Below, in pieces: positions 16,875 through 27,150 of a DNA stretch of 64,000 nt. Origin of the DNA: CAZDXJ01 sp050303615 (GTDB lineage: Bacteria > Pseudomonadota > Gammaproteobacteria > Methylococcales > Methylomonadaceae). Both the position numbers and the translations under genes were made by a program. The DNA lies in the NCBI GenBank assembly GCA_050303615.1, contig JBNLCC010000157.1, positions 1 to 64,000 of the forward strand, read 5' to 3'. Each line of letters opens with the position of its first letter. The stretch's first letter is position 1. A model generated the notes under the pieces. The model ran no database searches. It was not told the DNA's origin and saw nothing but the letters and a program-made list of their open reading frames with translations.

Positions 16875-17486
16875 TCAGGGCAAGTCTTTAGACCATCTTT
16901 TTAATTTCGCCTCCCGGACAATTTTACCAACCGTCGTAAAATGCAGCCCAAAAAATTCTGCTATTTCTTCATAGCTATACGCTCCACTTGCGTATGCCGA
17001 CACAATCGCCCCCTGACCGCCATGGAGAGCGAAGCGAAGGCGGTTAGTCCCCGGTAGCGACCAGTGCCGCACTGTTTTTCCGGCGTGCGATAGCGCAGAG
17101 GAAAAACAAAGTAGGTATCCGACAAGTCGCGTCCAGTCATTTGTGGGAGTGCTGCGAAGCCAGCGCAGAGTGAGCGATGGTGTGGCGAAGCGGCACGGAC
17201 GCAGGACGGCCGCGGCATCAATGGTTGTCGCGTTGGTGAGTCGATTTTGGTGACTTGGATGTCCCAAAATCTTTCACGAGGTAGCGACACGCTTGTCATT
17301 ACGGCTGGTTTGAGCCTTTTGGTATCCGCTTAAAGACAGTGCCGGTGCCCGCCTTTGGGCCTTTAAAAAAATTAATGTCATCTTTTTTCCCTGAAATCTT
17401 ACCCTGCATTCGCGATACGAATGATTCTCGTCGCCAAGGTAAATTTGTCCGTTTAAATCAGGCCTGATCAATACCCTGTCTAACAA
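16875..17486 (-). pseudogene. Degenerate remnant of a second transposase type
   Basis: Two scattered pieces of a Y1-transposase-like protein can be read on the minus strand: GQIYLGDE near 17440-17470, which continues in another frame as FVSRMQGKISGKK and then AQRRAP, and the C-terminal helix-turn-helix AYSYEEIAEFFGLHFTTVGK (16890-16990). Between them, about 17000-17260, is GC-rich sequence without relation to a transposase, probably an insertion. Multiple frame changes make this a fossil. Confidence 0.6.
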
Positions 17487-17642
17487 ATTCTCTATAGCGT
17501 TCTATTGCTGTCTTACGCTGCGTAGAAAATTGGGCTAAGACCAGCAGGGTCAGGCCTTACGTTTTGCAGGAACGTAAAATTAATTTGTGAATTGTAAGAT
17601 ATGACCCCTACTTCCTCCCGGTTATTCATTCCTTGATAAAAA

Positions 17643-18167
17643 TCAAGGCCTAACTTTTACGCTGGTAAACGTGAAAGTCCCGGCCGGATCCTTGATACAC
17701 GAATTCTCAGGATCACCCAACGGATCACAAGTTTCCAATGGGGTATAGAGGTTAACGGTAATTTCACCGGAAAGACTCCCATCTTTCATCTTTTTGAAAA
17801 TCCAGTCGCTTTTTGCAATATCAATATCCTCGATGGATTCGGTTTCACCGAAGTCTAGGGTAATGCCTTTGGCCTTAGATATTCCGAGGCACCGATAGGC
17901 ACCCATTTGCTGCCCGAATTTGAATTCAAACTGTCCGGAATCAGCTGCGGAAATCGTTCCGTCTTGGTGAATCGTGAGGACCGAACGAGAATTAAATCCT
18001 CCCTGGCTATTCTTAATGGTAGTGAGATAGGTTCCCGCTAAATGCAATCGGCAGGAATTCCTACCAAAATTCCAAATGTCGTCGGCGAGAGAGATTGCCG
18101 GAGTCAAAAAAAATGTTAGGAAAAAAGCAAGGAAATTAATTCTATGTTTAACGAACCTGCAGATCAT
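17643..18167 (-). CDS. Secreted hypothetical protein
   Basis: A 174-residue protein with a clear signal peptide (hydrophobic FLAFFLTFFLTPAISLA, cleavage after LADD region near residue 28) and a mature part rich in alternating polar/hydrophobic strands (YLTTI, SVLTIHQDGTI, GEITVNLY, FTFTSVKV), which suggests a small beta-rich periplasmic or secreted domain. Four cysteines lie in the mature part and could form disulfides. GGGAGG stands five bases before the ATG, supporting the start. I do not recognise the family. It stands alone among mobile-element debris. Confidence 0.75.
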   Translation of the reverse strand: MICRFVKHRINFLAFFLTFFLTPAISLADDIWNFGRNSCRLHLAGTYLTTIKNSQGGFNSRSVLTIHQDGTISAADSGQFEFKFGQQMGAYRCLGISKAKGITLDFGETESIEDIDIAKSDWIFKKMKDGSLSGEITVNLYTPLETCDPLGDPENSCIKDPAGTFTFTSVKVRP

Positions 18168-18877
18168 GATGACCTCCCAAAAAGATGTGAAATATTCATA
18201 TATCCAATCGCCCTGTTATGTTGTCCATATGGTTTCTGCAATCTATCAGGATGTTGAAAAAGTCCCCCAGGCTTCGCTTGAGGTTCGGCTGGTAGGCTAG
18301 CATGCGTTCCCTGGCCGCTGTAGTGATTTCGCGAAGGCGGGTAGTCCCTTTGTCGTGTTCACGTATTCCCGTGTACGCTCCCCGCGCCAAACGAAGGAGA
18401 CGCCCGGCGGGACGTAGCACGCAATGCATGGCCTGGCTGGGCGGGCCTTTTTGAATATCCTGTCAGATTGTTGGTGCCGAGAAGGCTTGACCCGTTTCGT
18501 TCAACATACTTAACTTTTCGAGTTTTTCAAAAGCCTGCTAGACTTGAGCGGTGTAAATAAAAGGTCTAAATAGTCAAGAGAAAGGTAAAAGAATTACCAA
18601 CATATTGGTTGACAACAAATTATTCGTATTGTTGGGAGTTAAAATTTTGTCCGGTTCTGTAGCAAATAAACTGTCCGGTTTGTGTGGATCCAAAAGGAGG
18701 GGACTAGAGCCGGTCGAGCCGGCTACAGGAAACGCGACAAATGGATAATTGGGGTCAAAGTAAAATATATTTTTGAAATGAGAATAAATCCTGATGCAAC
18801 CTGCAACCGCAAGTTTTTATAAGCATATTTGTAGTTTTACATATAAATCAAATAGGATGCGTAACGCTGTTTACATA
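18168..18877. other. Non-coding debris between accessory gene and sugar cluster
   Basis: No supported gene. 18245-18430 looks like repeat or insertion-sequence debris: it is GC-rich, with the GTTGAAAAAGTCCCCCAGGC segment and the motif GCGAAGGCGGGTAGTC, which resembles GCGAAGGCGGTTAGTC at 17030. The nonamer TGTCCGGTT occurs twice about 24 bases apart near 18648 and 18672. The rest is AT-rich. Confidence 0.4.
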
Positions 18878-19838
18878 TTAACGTATACTGTTATGGTGTA
18901 AACTAACTGCCAGCCACGAGACAAATCCGATAAATACCGCAAGCCAGAGCGTTACAATGCGAGGTGATTGCCGCCGCCACTGCCGCGGGCGGTTCCATGC
19001 CAGCCAGGCTGAGCAACAGTGCCATGGCTGACTCGGTAGTGCCGATTCCGCCGGGGATAAAGGAAGCCGCACCGGCCAGGATGCTTAAACAATAGATCCC
19101 CAGCAACAACGCAGGGTTTATGTCGGATCCCATTGCATGAACAATGGCGGCTAATGCGATGCCTTGCGCAGCCCAGGCTATCATACCGAGCGTGACCGGT
19201 ATGAGCAGCCGCGATCCCGACAATAAACTGCGGATTACGGCATGCAGATTTGCTGCTGATTCGCCAAGTTTTCGAACAGGCAGACGCAGCAACATCCAGC
19301 CCAATAATCGGGATCTTGCCAATAGTGCGATAGTCAAAATAACGGCAAAGGCGGTAAAAGCCCAGTATTGGTACTGGGGGAAGGCGGTGACCACCAGAAT
19401 TGCCACCGTGCTGACCACCACCACGTCCAGCATGCGTTCCGAGAAGAAACAGCCGATGCTTTGGCTATAGCTGACGTTAAAACGTTTCAGCAAGAGCGAA
19501 CGAATTGTTTCGCCGACTTTGCCGGGAGTCATGGTCAGCGCGAACCCGGAAAGATAAATGACGGCATTGAGGCGTACAGGGAGATCGATTTGCAGCCAAC
19601 GTAAAAGGAGTTGCCAGCGCGTGAAGCGTGCCGTGAAATTCAGCAGGGTCAAGCTGATCAATACCGGCCAAAGGCCTAACGGCAGCGACGTCACGGCATC
19701 GATTACCTGCGCTCTGCCGGTAACATCCGCCATCGCCACGTAGACTAAAACCTCTGCCAAGCCGAAGACTGCAATTGTCCTAACCGGGATGTTCGTCGGT
19801 GGCGGAATTGTTTTGCAGTCGGATCTATTGTTCTGCAT
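18878..19838 (-). pseudogene. Flippase-like (LPG synthase TM/UPF0104) protein with C-terminal frameshift
   Basis: An integral membrane protein of the lysylphosphatidylglycerol synthase TM-region/flippase-like family, eight or so helices, with TPGKVGETIRSLLLKR and the typical SFIPGGIGTTESAMALLLSL segment near the C-terminus. The continuous frame stops at 18903 with an atypical tail (SHCNALACGI). A one-base shift near 18962 restores the family-like last helix RIVTLWLAVFIGFVSWLAVSL, ending at 18878, so the gene is probably frameshifted. It is the last gene of the polyprenyl-sugar cluster and could move the lipid-linked sugar or product lipid across the membrane. Confidence 0.7.
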
Positions 19839-19859
19839 CGCTTTGGAGAATCATCGTTG

Positions 19860-20705
19860 TCAGGATCCCGGCCATATGGCCCATAATATTGCAGCGATCC
19901 ACAGGATGACCGTTAACGCTAATTGCCAGTCACTGAGCAGCGCATCGGTCGGGGACTCGCCCCCGTCGAGCGATTCGACGACAAACCAGTAGCGGAATAA
20001 TCCGAAAATAACAAAAGGGATCGTCAGCACCAATTCCGGCCTGACAGTCATCACAAACAGACTGTAGAAAACCAGTGCGCCGGTGGCGGCCATTTCGGCA
20101 TAGCGGTCGATCAACGCGACTGTATAATGTGCCAGCACTTTGCGGCCTTCCGTGCTGCTTAACACCAGTTCCTGGCGACGCTTTACCGCGGCCAGATATA
20201 ATGCCAGGCAGAGCGTTGTTACTAGCATCCATGATGAAGGCGGGAGCGACAAAGCGACGGTTCCGCCATAGACGCGCAGTACAAAACTCACGGCAATCGT
20301 AAAGATGTCTATAACCGGTTGATGTTTCAGCACAAGGGAATAAAGGAGATTCAATGCGATATAACCGGCAATGACCAGCATAAGCAGAGGAAAATAGAAA
20401 AAAGCGATAATCAGCAAACTATACAAAATTCCCAGTAACATATATGCCTGGGTGAGGGTCACGGCTCCCGAAGCAAGGGGACGTTTTTTGGATTTTTCCG
20501 GATGTTTCCGGTCATGTTCCATATCGTGTATATCGTTGACGATATAAGTTGCCGATGATGCGATGCAGAACAGCAGCATTGCCGCCAGCGAATCTGCAAC
20601 CGCGGCCATATCCAAAAAGCTGCCGGAAAAAATCAGCGGCGCCAGTACAAAACCGTTTTTGACCCATTGTTTGAGGCGTAGTAATGCAATTAATGAAGTG
20701 ATCAT
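19860..20705 (-). CDS. UbiA-family decaprenyl-phosphate phosphoribosyltransferase-like protein
   Basis: A 281-residue membrane prenyltransferase fold with about nine helices. MITSLIALLRLKQWVKNGFV and the aspartate motif YIVNDIHDMEHDRKHPEKSKKRPLASG (first 20 residues of it are diagnostic) place it with the phosphoribosyl-diphosphate-using branch (5-phosphoribosyl-1-diphosphate plus polyprenyl phosphate gives polyprenyl-phospho-ribose-5-phosphate), as in mycobacterial Rv3806c, not with the quinone-forming UbiA. It makes the substrate that DprE1/DprE2-like enzymes of this cluster would epimerise. Two bases separate it from gtrA. Confidence 0.85.
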   Translation of the reverse strand: MITSLIALLRLKQWVKNGFVLAPLIFSGSFLDMAAVADSLAAMLLFCIASSATYIVNDIHDMEHDRKHPEKSKKRPLASGAVTLTQAYMLLGILYSLLIIAFFYFPLLMLVIAGYIALNLLYSLVLKHQPVIDIFTIAVSFVLRVYGGTVALSLPPSSWMLVTTLCLALYLAAVKRRQELVLSSTEGRKVLAHYTVALIDRYAEMAATGALVFYSLFVMTVRPELVLTIPFVIFGLFRYWFVVESLDGGESPTDALLSDWQLALTVILWIAAILWAIWPGS

Positions 20706-20707
20706 TT

Positions 20708-21124
20708 TCAGGTTTTGAACGTTAAATGTTTATGGCCGACATAGCTGGTGAATACCGGTATTGCGATGCCGACGAAATGAGAGATTTCCTTATTGTACAG
20801 GGTAATATCCAGCCAGTTGAGCACATAGTGATATAGCAGCATACTGACCAGCCAGGTTTGTCCCAGAGCCGCGACATTGACCAGTGTGAAATAAGCGACT
20901 TGTTTCGCGGTATGATGCCGGCTTGGCGTAAAGACCAACAATTTATTCAGCGTGAAGGCGGTGATCATGCCGGTGATATAGGCGGCAACGATTGCTTCGC
21001 TGAAATTGACATATAAGCTGTACCCGATACGGCTGGTGAAATTAATCAACGCGGCAAAACCGCCGACCAGCACGAATTTAATGAACTGCCGGGATGCAAA
21101 AACTCTGCTTATACAGGAAATCAT
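20708..21124 (-). CDS. GtrA family membrane protein
   Basis: A 138-residue protein with four transmembrane helices, beginning FIKFVLVGGFAALINFTSR and containing FTLNKLLVF, both typical of GtrA. The family takes part in handling polyprenyl-linked sugars; in mycobacteria a GtrA protein lies beside the dprE genes. It overlaps the upstream oxidoreductase gene by four bases. Confidence 0.88.
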   Translation of the reverse strand: MISCISRVFASRQFIKFVLVGGFAALINFTSRIGYSLYVNFSEAIVAAYITGMITAFTLNKLLVFTPSRHHTAKQVAYFTLVNVAALGQTWLVSMLLYHYVLNWLDITLYNKEISHFVGIAIPVFTSYVGHKHLTFKT

Positions 21125-22407
21125 GCGTTGTTTAGTTGCCGGGCAATTTCCTTGCCGAGTTTGACGCTTTCACAAATACTTCGGTCTTCAGGGTAATAAT
21201 AAGAGGTATCAGCGACATACAGGCCCGTTACCGGAAGCTTTATCGGAGGCAGTTTTGATAAAAATCCCGGTTCGCAGATTGGTTGTGCATGGCGATAACG
21301 CGATGCAGCCATCGCCAGGATGTCGCCGTCGCTAATTTGCGGATTGATCATTTTCAGATAGGAGCGCACCTTTGCAAAGAAAATTTCATCGGCATCCTGA
21401 TACAACGGATTGTCCGCCGGCATATAGTACGGTACGTAGACGATATGGCTGCCGAGGGAATTTAAGTTGGTATATTCGACAATGCCGGGAATGTCCATGC
21501 GGGAATCATTAATGTTCAGCCAGAAATTTTCGGTTACAGGCTTGCTCAACTTGACCAGAATACAGACGACGGCAATGTTGTTCAGTTCCTCAAACTGCCG
21601 GCGTAGGGTTTCCGGCAGTTCCGGTATCATTCCGCTAACGTAGGGCACGGGCACGGTGCTGACAACCCGGTCGAAGACATAGTCGTGTCCGCCGGACCGC
21701 ATGCCGGTAACCCGGTCATTGCCGATCAACACTTGCTCGACCGGTGAGGCAAGGTGAATCCGGCCGCCCATTTCCTCGATAGCTGCCTGCAGGCGCTTGA
21801 CTATCGTTTCGGAGCCGCCCTCCATATAGCCCATTTGTTCGACCATCATGCTTTTCCTTGACGATCCGACGCGGCGGATGCGTGTCCAGATCCACGCAGC
21901 CGAAAGATTGGCGGTGAAATGATAAAATTTCAGCTCAAAAAGGCTTTTCCATAAAATATCGTAGGCTTTTTGTCCCAGCCACTGTTTTAGCCAGGTAACG
22001 GCGTCTATTTGGTCCAGTTTCTTCCAGTTGCTGCGTTTAGTCGATGAAAATGCCAACAACCCGTAACGTAATTTGGAAATGATATCGAGTTTGGGAAACT
22101 TCAATAACGCAACCGGATTTCCCCATTCATACAATGCGCCCTGGAAATAAAACCCCATTTTGGTGTCGGCCCAGCGCAGTTTGTCTTTTATTTCCAATTC
22201 CTCGAGCAGCTCGAATAACGGCTGATCCGGCCCGCATATAAAATGATAATAACGCTCGATGCGGACACCGTCAAAATCGAACGTCGCACTCATGCCGCCG
22301 ACTTTGCTGTCGGCTTCGAAAATACTGACCTGCTGTCCGGCTTTTAACAGGTGATAGGCAACGGCAAGACCCATGGGGCCGGCTCCGATAACTGCGACGT
22401 GGCTCAT
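21121..22407 (-). CDS. FAD-dependent oxidoreductase, amine-oxidase/UGM-like
   Basis: A 428-residue flavoprotein. The N-terminal dinucleotide-binding motif is VIGAGPMGLAVAYHLLKAGQ, followed by EADSKVGGMSATF (FAD contact). The C-terminal SICESVKLGKEIARQL is the second FAD-binding patch of amine-oxidase/protoporphyrinogen-oxidase-like proteins. Homologs usually sit in glycan clusters, where their substrate is often unproven. It overlaps gtrA by four bases and is nine bases from the epimerase gene, so the three form one transcript. Confidence 0.8.
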   Translation of the reverse strand: MSHVAVIGAGPMGLAVAYHLLKAGQQVSIFEADSKVGGMSATFDFDGVRIERYYHFICGPDQPLFELLEELEIKDKLRWADTKMGFYFQGALYEWGNPVALLKFPKLDIISKLRYGLLAFSSTKRSNWKKLDQIDAVTWLKQWLGQKAYDILWKSLFELKFYHFTANLSAAWIWTRIRRVGSSRKSMMVEQMGYMEGGSETIVKRLQAAIEEMGGRIHLASPVEQVLIGNDRVTGMRSGGHDYVFDRVVSTVPVPYVSGMIPELPETLRRQFEELNNIAVVCILVKLSKPVTENFWLNINDSRMDIPGIVEYTNLNSLGSHIVYVPYYMPADNPLYQDADEIFFAKVRSYLKMINPQISDGDILAMAASRYRHAQPICEPGFLSKLPPIKLPVTGLYVADTSYYYPEDRSICESVKLGKEIARQLNNA

Positions 22408-22415
22408 AAATATAC

Positions 22416-23351
22416 CTAGAAACTTAATTCGTATTGACTGTAAACAGGATGATTAAAGGTTTCATCGATTGCCTTATCAAACGGCGTCGATGCAACCGCA
22501 AAGATATTCGGCCAATCGATGACTTCGAATTCGTCTTTAGCAACCAGTGCCGCTAACTGATCGGCCGTGAATGGCGGGTTTTTATCAAAAATCGCCCAGA
22601 TTTTCAAAAGTATATAAAACATTGTATACGGTATGTTTAAAATAAGCGTTTTCGAGCGGATGGCTTTTTTTATTTCACGAATGATATCGATGTAGTCGAC
22701 TCGCTGCTGGCCGCTGATATTATAAACCTTGCCGACCGGCTGGTTTTCAATACAGGAAATAATGATATTGCTAAAGTCCTTTACGTACAAAGGCTGGCGC
22801 ATGTATTTGCCGTCGCCGGGAATCGGGAATACCGACACTTTCTGCATAAAGCGCGATAGCCAGCCTAAATGCTTTCTATCGAACCAGCCGAACATCAACG
22901 TCGGCCGCAATACCGAGCAAGGGACGCCGCTTTGCAAAACGATTTGTTCCTGCTGTTTCTTGGTATTGGTATAGTCATCGTCGGCCGCTGATTCAACGAC
23001 CGATGAACTGATGTGAATCAGATAAGGTGTTTTATCGCATTGTTTGATGACATTTAAGATATTGCGGGTAGCGACGATATTGTTCCTGATAAACGGTTCC
23101 TGTTGTTTCGCACCGATTTGCGCTTGCAGCATGACCACCACATCGGCGCCGGCGAATGCCTTTTGCCAGTCGGAGGGTTCCGCCAGATCAGCTTCGATAA
23201 CGTCGATTTCCGGATGCAGTCGTTTTAATACCTGAATGTTTGCGTGATGTTTATCGATTACGGTAATGTCGGAAAATCCCTTTTCTTTTAATTGAACGAT
23301 CAGGTTTTGACCCACGAGTCCGGCTCCGCCGGGCAGTATGATTTTTTTCAT
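22416..23351 (-). CDS. NAD-dependent epimerase/dehydratase
   Basis: A 311-residue extended SDR. The Rossmann motif is GGAGLVGQNLIVQLKEKG; instead of a canonical YxxxK it reads DYTNTKKQQEQIV, close to the N-T-K variant of NADH-dehydrogenase-subunit-like and NmrA-like SDRs. VLRPTLMFGWFDRKHLG is the usual nucleotide-sugar region. The substrate is unknown, presumably a sugar nucleotide or lipid-linked sugar of this cluster. Confidence 0.78.
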   Translation of the reverse strand: MKKIILPGGAGLVGQNLIVQLKEKGFSDITVIDKHHANIQVLKRLHPEIDVIEADLAEPSDWQKAFAGADVVVMLQAQIGAKQQEPFIRNNIVATRNILNVIKQCDKTPYLIHISSSVVESAADDDYTNTKKQQEQIVLQSGVPCSVLRPTLMFGWFDRKHLGWLSRFMQKVSVFPIPGDGKYMRQPLYVKDFSNIIISCIENQPVGKVYNISGQQRVDYIDIIREIKKAIRSKTLILNIPYTMFYILLKIWAIFDKNPPFTADQLAALVAKDEFEVIDWPNIFAVASTPFDKAIDETFNHPVYSQYELSF

Positions 23352-23364
23352 AAATTTTTTTTGG

Positions 23365-25536
23365 TTACTGTTTCAGTTTAGGTAAAGCAATTGCAAACCA
23401 TTCCCCGAATTGATCACCATTATCATGAAAATCCAGGTAGATAGCGGTGCCTGCAGGAAGATCCGGAAAAGGCGTCACCTTTATTTTGTAGTAGCTCCAA
23501 GTACCGGTGCTTACCGGGACATCTATTATATCAAGTGTATGAATTCCGTCTTGAGCAACCAGTGTAAGCTTTTGGTTCGTGGTTACCGGGCCGGTAAAGA
23601 TTGGTAAAACAATCGATTCAATTATCATTGCGTCAATGGGACCGACACGTAATACGCCGGTTTTATAATCCTGACTATTCCCCGAAGTCCAGATATCGGC
23701 TTTTTGCATCACGGTTTTCGTCTTAGGTAAGTTCAAAATGCGGGGCGGTAATGCGTTAATCTCCCATGCTCCGTTACTTTCAAGGCCGTAGTGGTGCGTG
23801 CGAAAATAATGCTCTCCGGTTAATTGTAATTTCCAGGTACTGAAAGGTCGGTTGTCTTCTTCGGCAGTTCGCAGATACGGCGCTTGTCGTCATGAACGGC
23901 GTAAGCTTTAATAGGCCCCGGCACTTTTTTTACATAACCCTGCCATCCGGTTTTATAAGGTGAAATGGGAAATTGACTGGCAAGGTCTTTTCTAATGTCG
24001 CACGGCACCGCCAAACCAATGATTGTATTTTCCAGGTCAGCAAAAACAACCAATTGCGACGGTTTGGAAACTTCTTTTATCCAGCTCCAGCCGGATACTT
24101 TTGCCCCATCCCTAATGTCGGGTAAAAGTTGCAAAGCTTCAAAAACACCAAGGCAGCCGCCGTTGTTTTCCGGCAGGAATTGTTCATCCAATTTTTTCCC
24201 CGGATATTGCTGATAACCCAACTGATAATAAGAGTAGTGGTTTTTTCCAGAAAGACAGATAAATGCGCGGGAAAGTTAGGATCGGGATGCAGCCTTGTTA
24301 AGGCATTATTGTCACGACTACCCACCATCAGTGAAATCAATCCCAATTGCCTTTTAAGGATGCGATTGCCGTTGTCAAAATATGGGTAAGCAAATTGATA
24401 ATTTATTATAGAAATAAAAAGCAGTATGACGATAATCCGCGACGCAATGAAAGCGAAAGAAATCAGGGCCAGACTGCTCCAACCGATCAAAACCGGTGTG
24501 GCATAACGGCTGTCATAGGTTTGTTCGTAACCTGAATGTAATCGGCCTATGGCGGTGGCCAAGGCGGTCAATACAATAAAACCGGCGATACCCAATAAAG
24601 CGAGCTGGTAAATGTTCAACGGTTTAACAAAGAAATGCTTGATCAGGTAACAAGCAAGCAGGGCCAGAAATAACGACCCGGTAATTTGGCACAGCCGATC
24701 AGGAAGGTTTAATCCATGTTTGAATATTCCACCCAAGTAAGTGAGGAGATATTCAATGATCGCCAAGGGGTACTCGGTCAATAAAACCGCGGGATCGATA
24801 TGTTGGGGGTTACGTTGATAATCGGAAAAATAAAACCAAGCCGAAGCGGCGAATGTGCAAAGGATTAAGGCTCTTCTGCCGTTGGATGCTTTTACAAGAA
24901 CGGCATAAACGAATAGTACCAGGAAAATTAGTATGCCGTTAGCCATTGTAAAAACTGCACAGACTGCCAAAAAAAGACTGGCAATAAACAGGCTGCGGGC
25001 GTACTGCTTCGTAGCATCATCACTAGCCAATGCCTGTAAATATATTGATGAAGCTGAAAAAAATATACGCCAGCAAATTGGACTTGAAATCCCCTGGTGA
25101 GATTTTCCGATTGTATCCAGGAAAATGCACACATCAGTACAAAAGGGATGACCGACCACTTGCGGTTTACCTGCGTATCAGCCGCTTTTAGGTAAAGTGA
25201 AGCGAGCACTGTAACTGATAGTATTTGCGTAAAAAAAATAGTCGTGATTAAAATTTTGTTATCGCAATTTGAAAAGTAACAGTCAGCCAGAAAAGTTAAT
25301 TTTGACGTGGCAATGCGATGATCATTATGCTGGCCGAATAGCAGATCCAGTTTATTTGTGTCGCCTTCAGTCCAATGCCTAAAAAAATTGATAGCGCCTC
25401 CCCATTCGTCCATAAACGGCACCGGGGTATACAGCATCGCCGTTGCGTAAACGGAAGAGAAAAAAACCGATATCGCACCGATCCATAATAAAAAAACGGA
25501 CAGGGGGAAATTCGTTTTTTCTCGTAAGAATTTCAT
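23365..25536 (-). pseudogene. Large membrane glycosyltransferase-like protein, broken in several places
   Basis: One gene of about 720 codons can be reconstructed: start 25536, many transmembrane helices, first loop with VPFMDEWGGA and QHNDHR (acidic pair as in GT-C enzymes), and a C-terminal beta-rich domain ending DFHDNGDQFGEWFAIALPK. It is disrupted at an A7 run (plus-strand 25057-25063), at a T6 run (24241-24246; one extra base there restores EKNHYSYYQLGYQQ) and again between 23830 and 23880. Candidate sugar transferase using the polyprenyl-phosphate sugar made by its neighbours. The C-terminal domain has a paralog at 25662-26315. Confidence 0.75.
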
Positions 25537-25661
25537 TTATAGCAATGGCATGATAAATCCTGATTCGGGGCAGTGAACATTATTTCATAACCATCAAGCG
25601 GTTGCGACAGATAGCAGCAATAACGCATTTTCGATTATTGATATAGGGCGGCAGCGGCTAA

Positions 25662-26315
25662 TCATTGCTTTGTTTTCTCTGCCGGTTTAGGTAGCGCGAC
25701 AGCGTACCATCCGCCGAATTGACTGCCGCTGTCGTTAAAATCGAGAAAAAGCAATTGGTTTTTATCCGGTAAGGAATCGGGCGAAAATTCTATTTTATAA
25801 GTAATTCAAGCCGTTTTGTTCTCCGGTATCGCGATGGAACCAATCGTTGCATTGCTGTCGGCGGCAATGATGTCAATTGTTTGATTGACCGTATTCGGAC
25901 CGGTAATAATCGGGAAACTGATTTTGTTTAAAAGACCGGCCTGCAGCGGTCCGATGCGCAATTTGCCGACGTTGTAATCCGAGCCGTTCCAGGAACCCCA
26001 AATAATGTTGGTTTTAAGTAATTGTGCGGTTGCCTTCAATTTGGAAACTACCGGATAGTATCCGTTTATCGCCCACGTGGTATTCGGGTGAACATTAAAA
26101 CCCCGATATGACCCGCTAGCGGGCGTATCGGTCGGTTTTAGTGCGCCTTGAATAACTTTTTGGCTGAGTGCCTCCTTGGGAAAATGTTGCTCACCGGCCA
26201 ACCGGCACACCCTACCGCTGCAAGTAGCGGGATGATAATGATATACAGCTGCAAAAGCTTTAATGAGACAGCTGATAATGGCTGTTATTATCTCGCAGAG
26301 TTCGGACACTAACAA
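25662..26315 (-). pseudogene. Truncated paralog of the C-terminal domain, with in-frame TGA
   Basis: The frame encodes a relative of the end of the preceding (downstream) gene: GKLRIGPLQAG.. ISFPIITGP against GVLRVGPIDAM..IVLPIFTGP, and DFNDSGSQFGGWYAVALPKP against DFHDNGDQFGEWFAIALPK. A TGA at 25806-25808 interrupts it where the paralog has Trp (KTA-stop-ITYKI against TGTWSYYKI). The N-terminal membrane part is missing. It lies directly downstream of the dprE-like genes. Most likely the remnant of a second glycosyltransferase gene. Confidence 0.7.
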
Positions 26316-26414
26316 TCATTCTGTAGGTAAATACCGCAAAATTAATCAACCGCTTCGCCACGTATGCCTGATCGGCAGTAACCGACGAAATGTTAGCGGC
26401 TGATATGGCGAGTG

Positions 26415-27149
26415 TTAAAGGTTAAGCCGCTTGAATAAATTTTCAGGAAGCATTTTTATAATCAACATGATCCAACGCCAGAACCAGCGGCTGTAGATGA
26501 TATTTTTATGATGCGTGAACGCTGCAAATACATCCGCGGCAACCTGTTCCGGTAATGCCGTCAATTTATCAGGCAGCTCCATCGATGCGGTCATGGCGGT
26601 TTTCACAAACCCCGGCTTTACCGTAATGACCTGAACGCCGGATTTATGCAGCCGGTTCCGTAAACCGGACAGATATTCGCTAAGGCCGGCTTTTGCGGAA
26701 CCGTAAATATAATTACTTTGCCTTCCCCGGTCGCCGGCGACGGAACTGACCCCGATGATACAGCCGCTGTTACGTTGCTCGAACAGGTTGGCGAACCGGT
26801 TCAGTATCGAAACCGGCCCCGAATAATTGGAATCGATAATCAGTTTGGCCTGCTGCCAGTTTTGCTGCGCTGACTGTTGCTCGCCCAGCAAGCCGATGAC
26901 CGATACGACAATATTGGGTAAAACCGGAAGTCCCGCTATGAAATTATCGTGAGACGCATAATCCAAAACGTCGAATTCATGTAACGTCACGTCTTGTTGC
27001 GAGCGGATCGCAATGTCCTTTGCGGTTTTCTCCAGTTCCGCCGCCCTGCGTGCGGCGAGCTGAACGTCAAAGCCCTGCATCGCGAAACAGCGGGCAATGG
27101 CGATGCCGATATCCGAGCGGGCACCCAACACAAGAATTTTTTGAGCCAT
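26415..27149 (-). CDS. SDR reductase, DprE2-like
   Basis: A 244-residue short-chain dehydrogenase: MAQKILVLGARSDIGIAIAR is the cofactor loop, and SSVAGDRGRQSNYIYGSAKAG carries the catalytic Ser, Tyr and Lys. It lies one base from the DprE1-like gene, the exact partner arrangement of mycobacterial dprE1-dprE2, where DprE2 reduces the 2-keto intermediate to polyprenyl-phospho-arabinofuranose. The assignment rests on that context and on general similarity. Confidence 0.82.
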   Translation of the reverse strand: MAQKILVLGARSDIGIAIARCFAMQGFDVQLAARRAAELEKTAKDIAIRSQQDVTLHEFDVLDYASHDNFIAGLPVLPNIVVSVIGLLGEQQSAQQNWQQAKLIIDSNYSGPVSILNRFANLFEQRNSGCIIGVSSVAGDRGRQSNYIYGSAKAGLSEYLSGLRNRLHKSGVQVITVKPGFVKTAMTASMELPDKLTALPEQVAADVFAAFTHHKNIIYSRWFWRWIMLIIKMLPENLFKRLNL

Positions 27150-27150
27150 A

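Noticed and set aside
18196..18429. 77-codon minus-strand frame
   Set aside because: Lies in GC-rich repeat-like debris and has no protein features.
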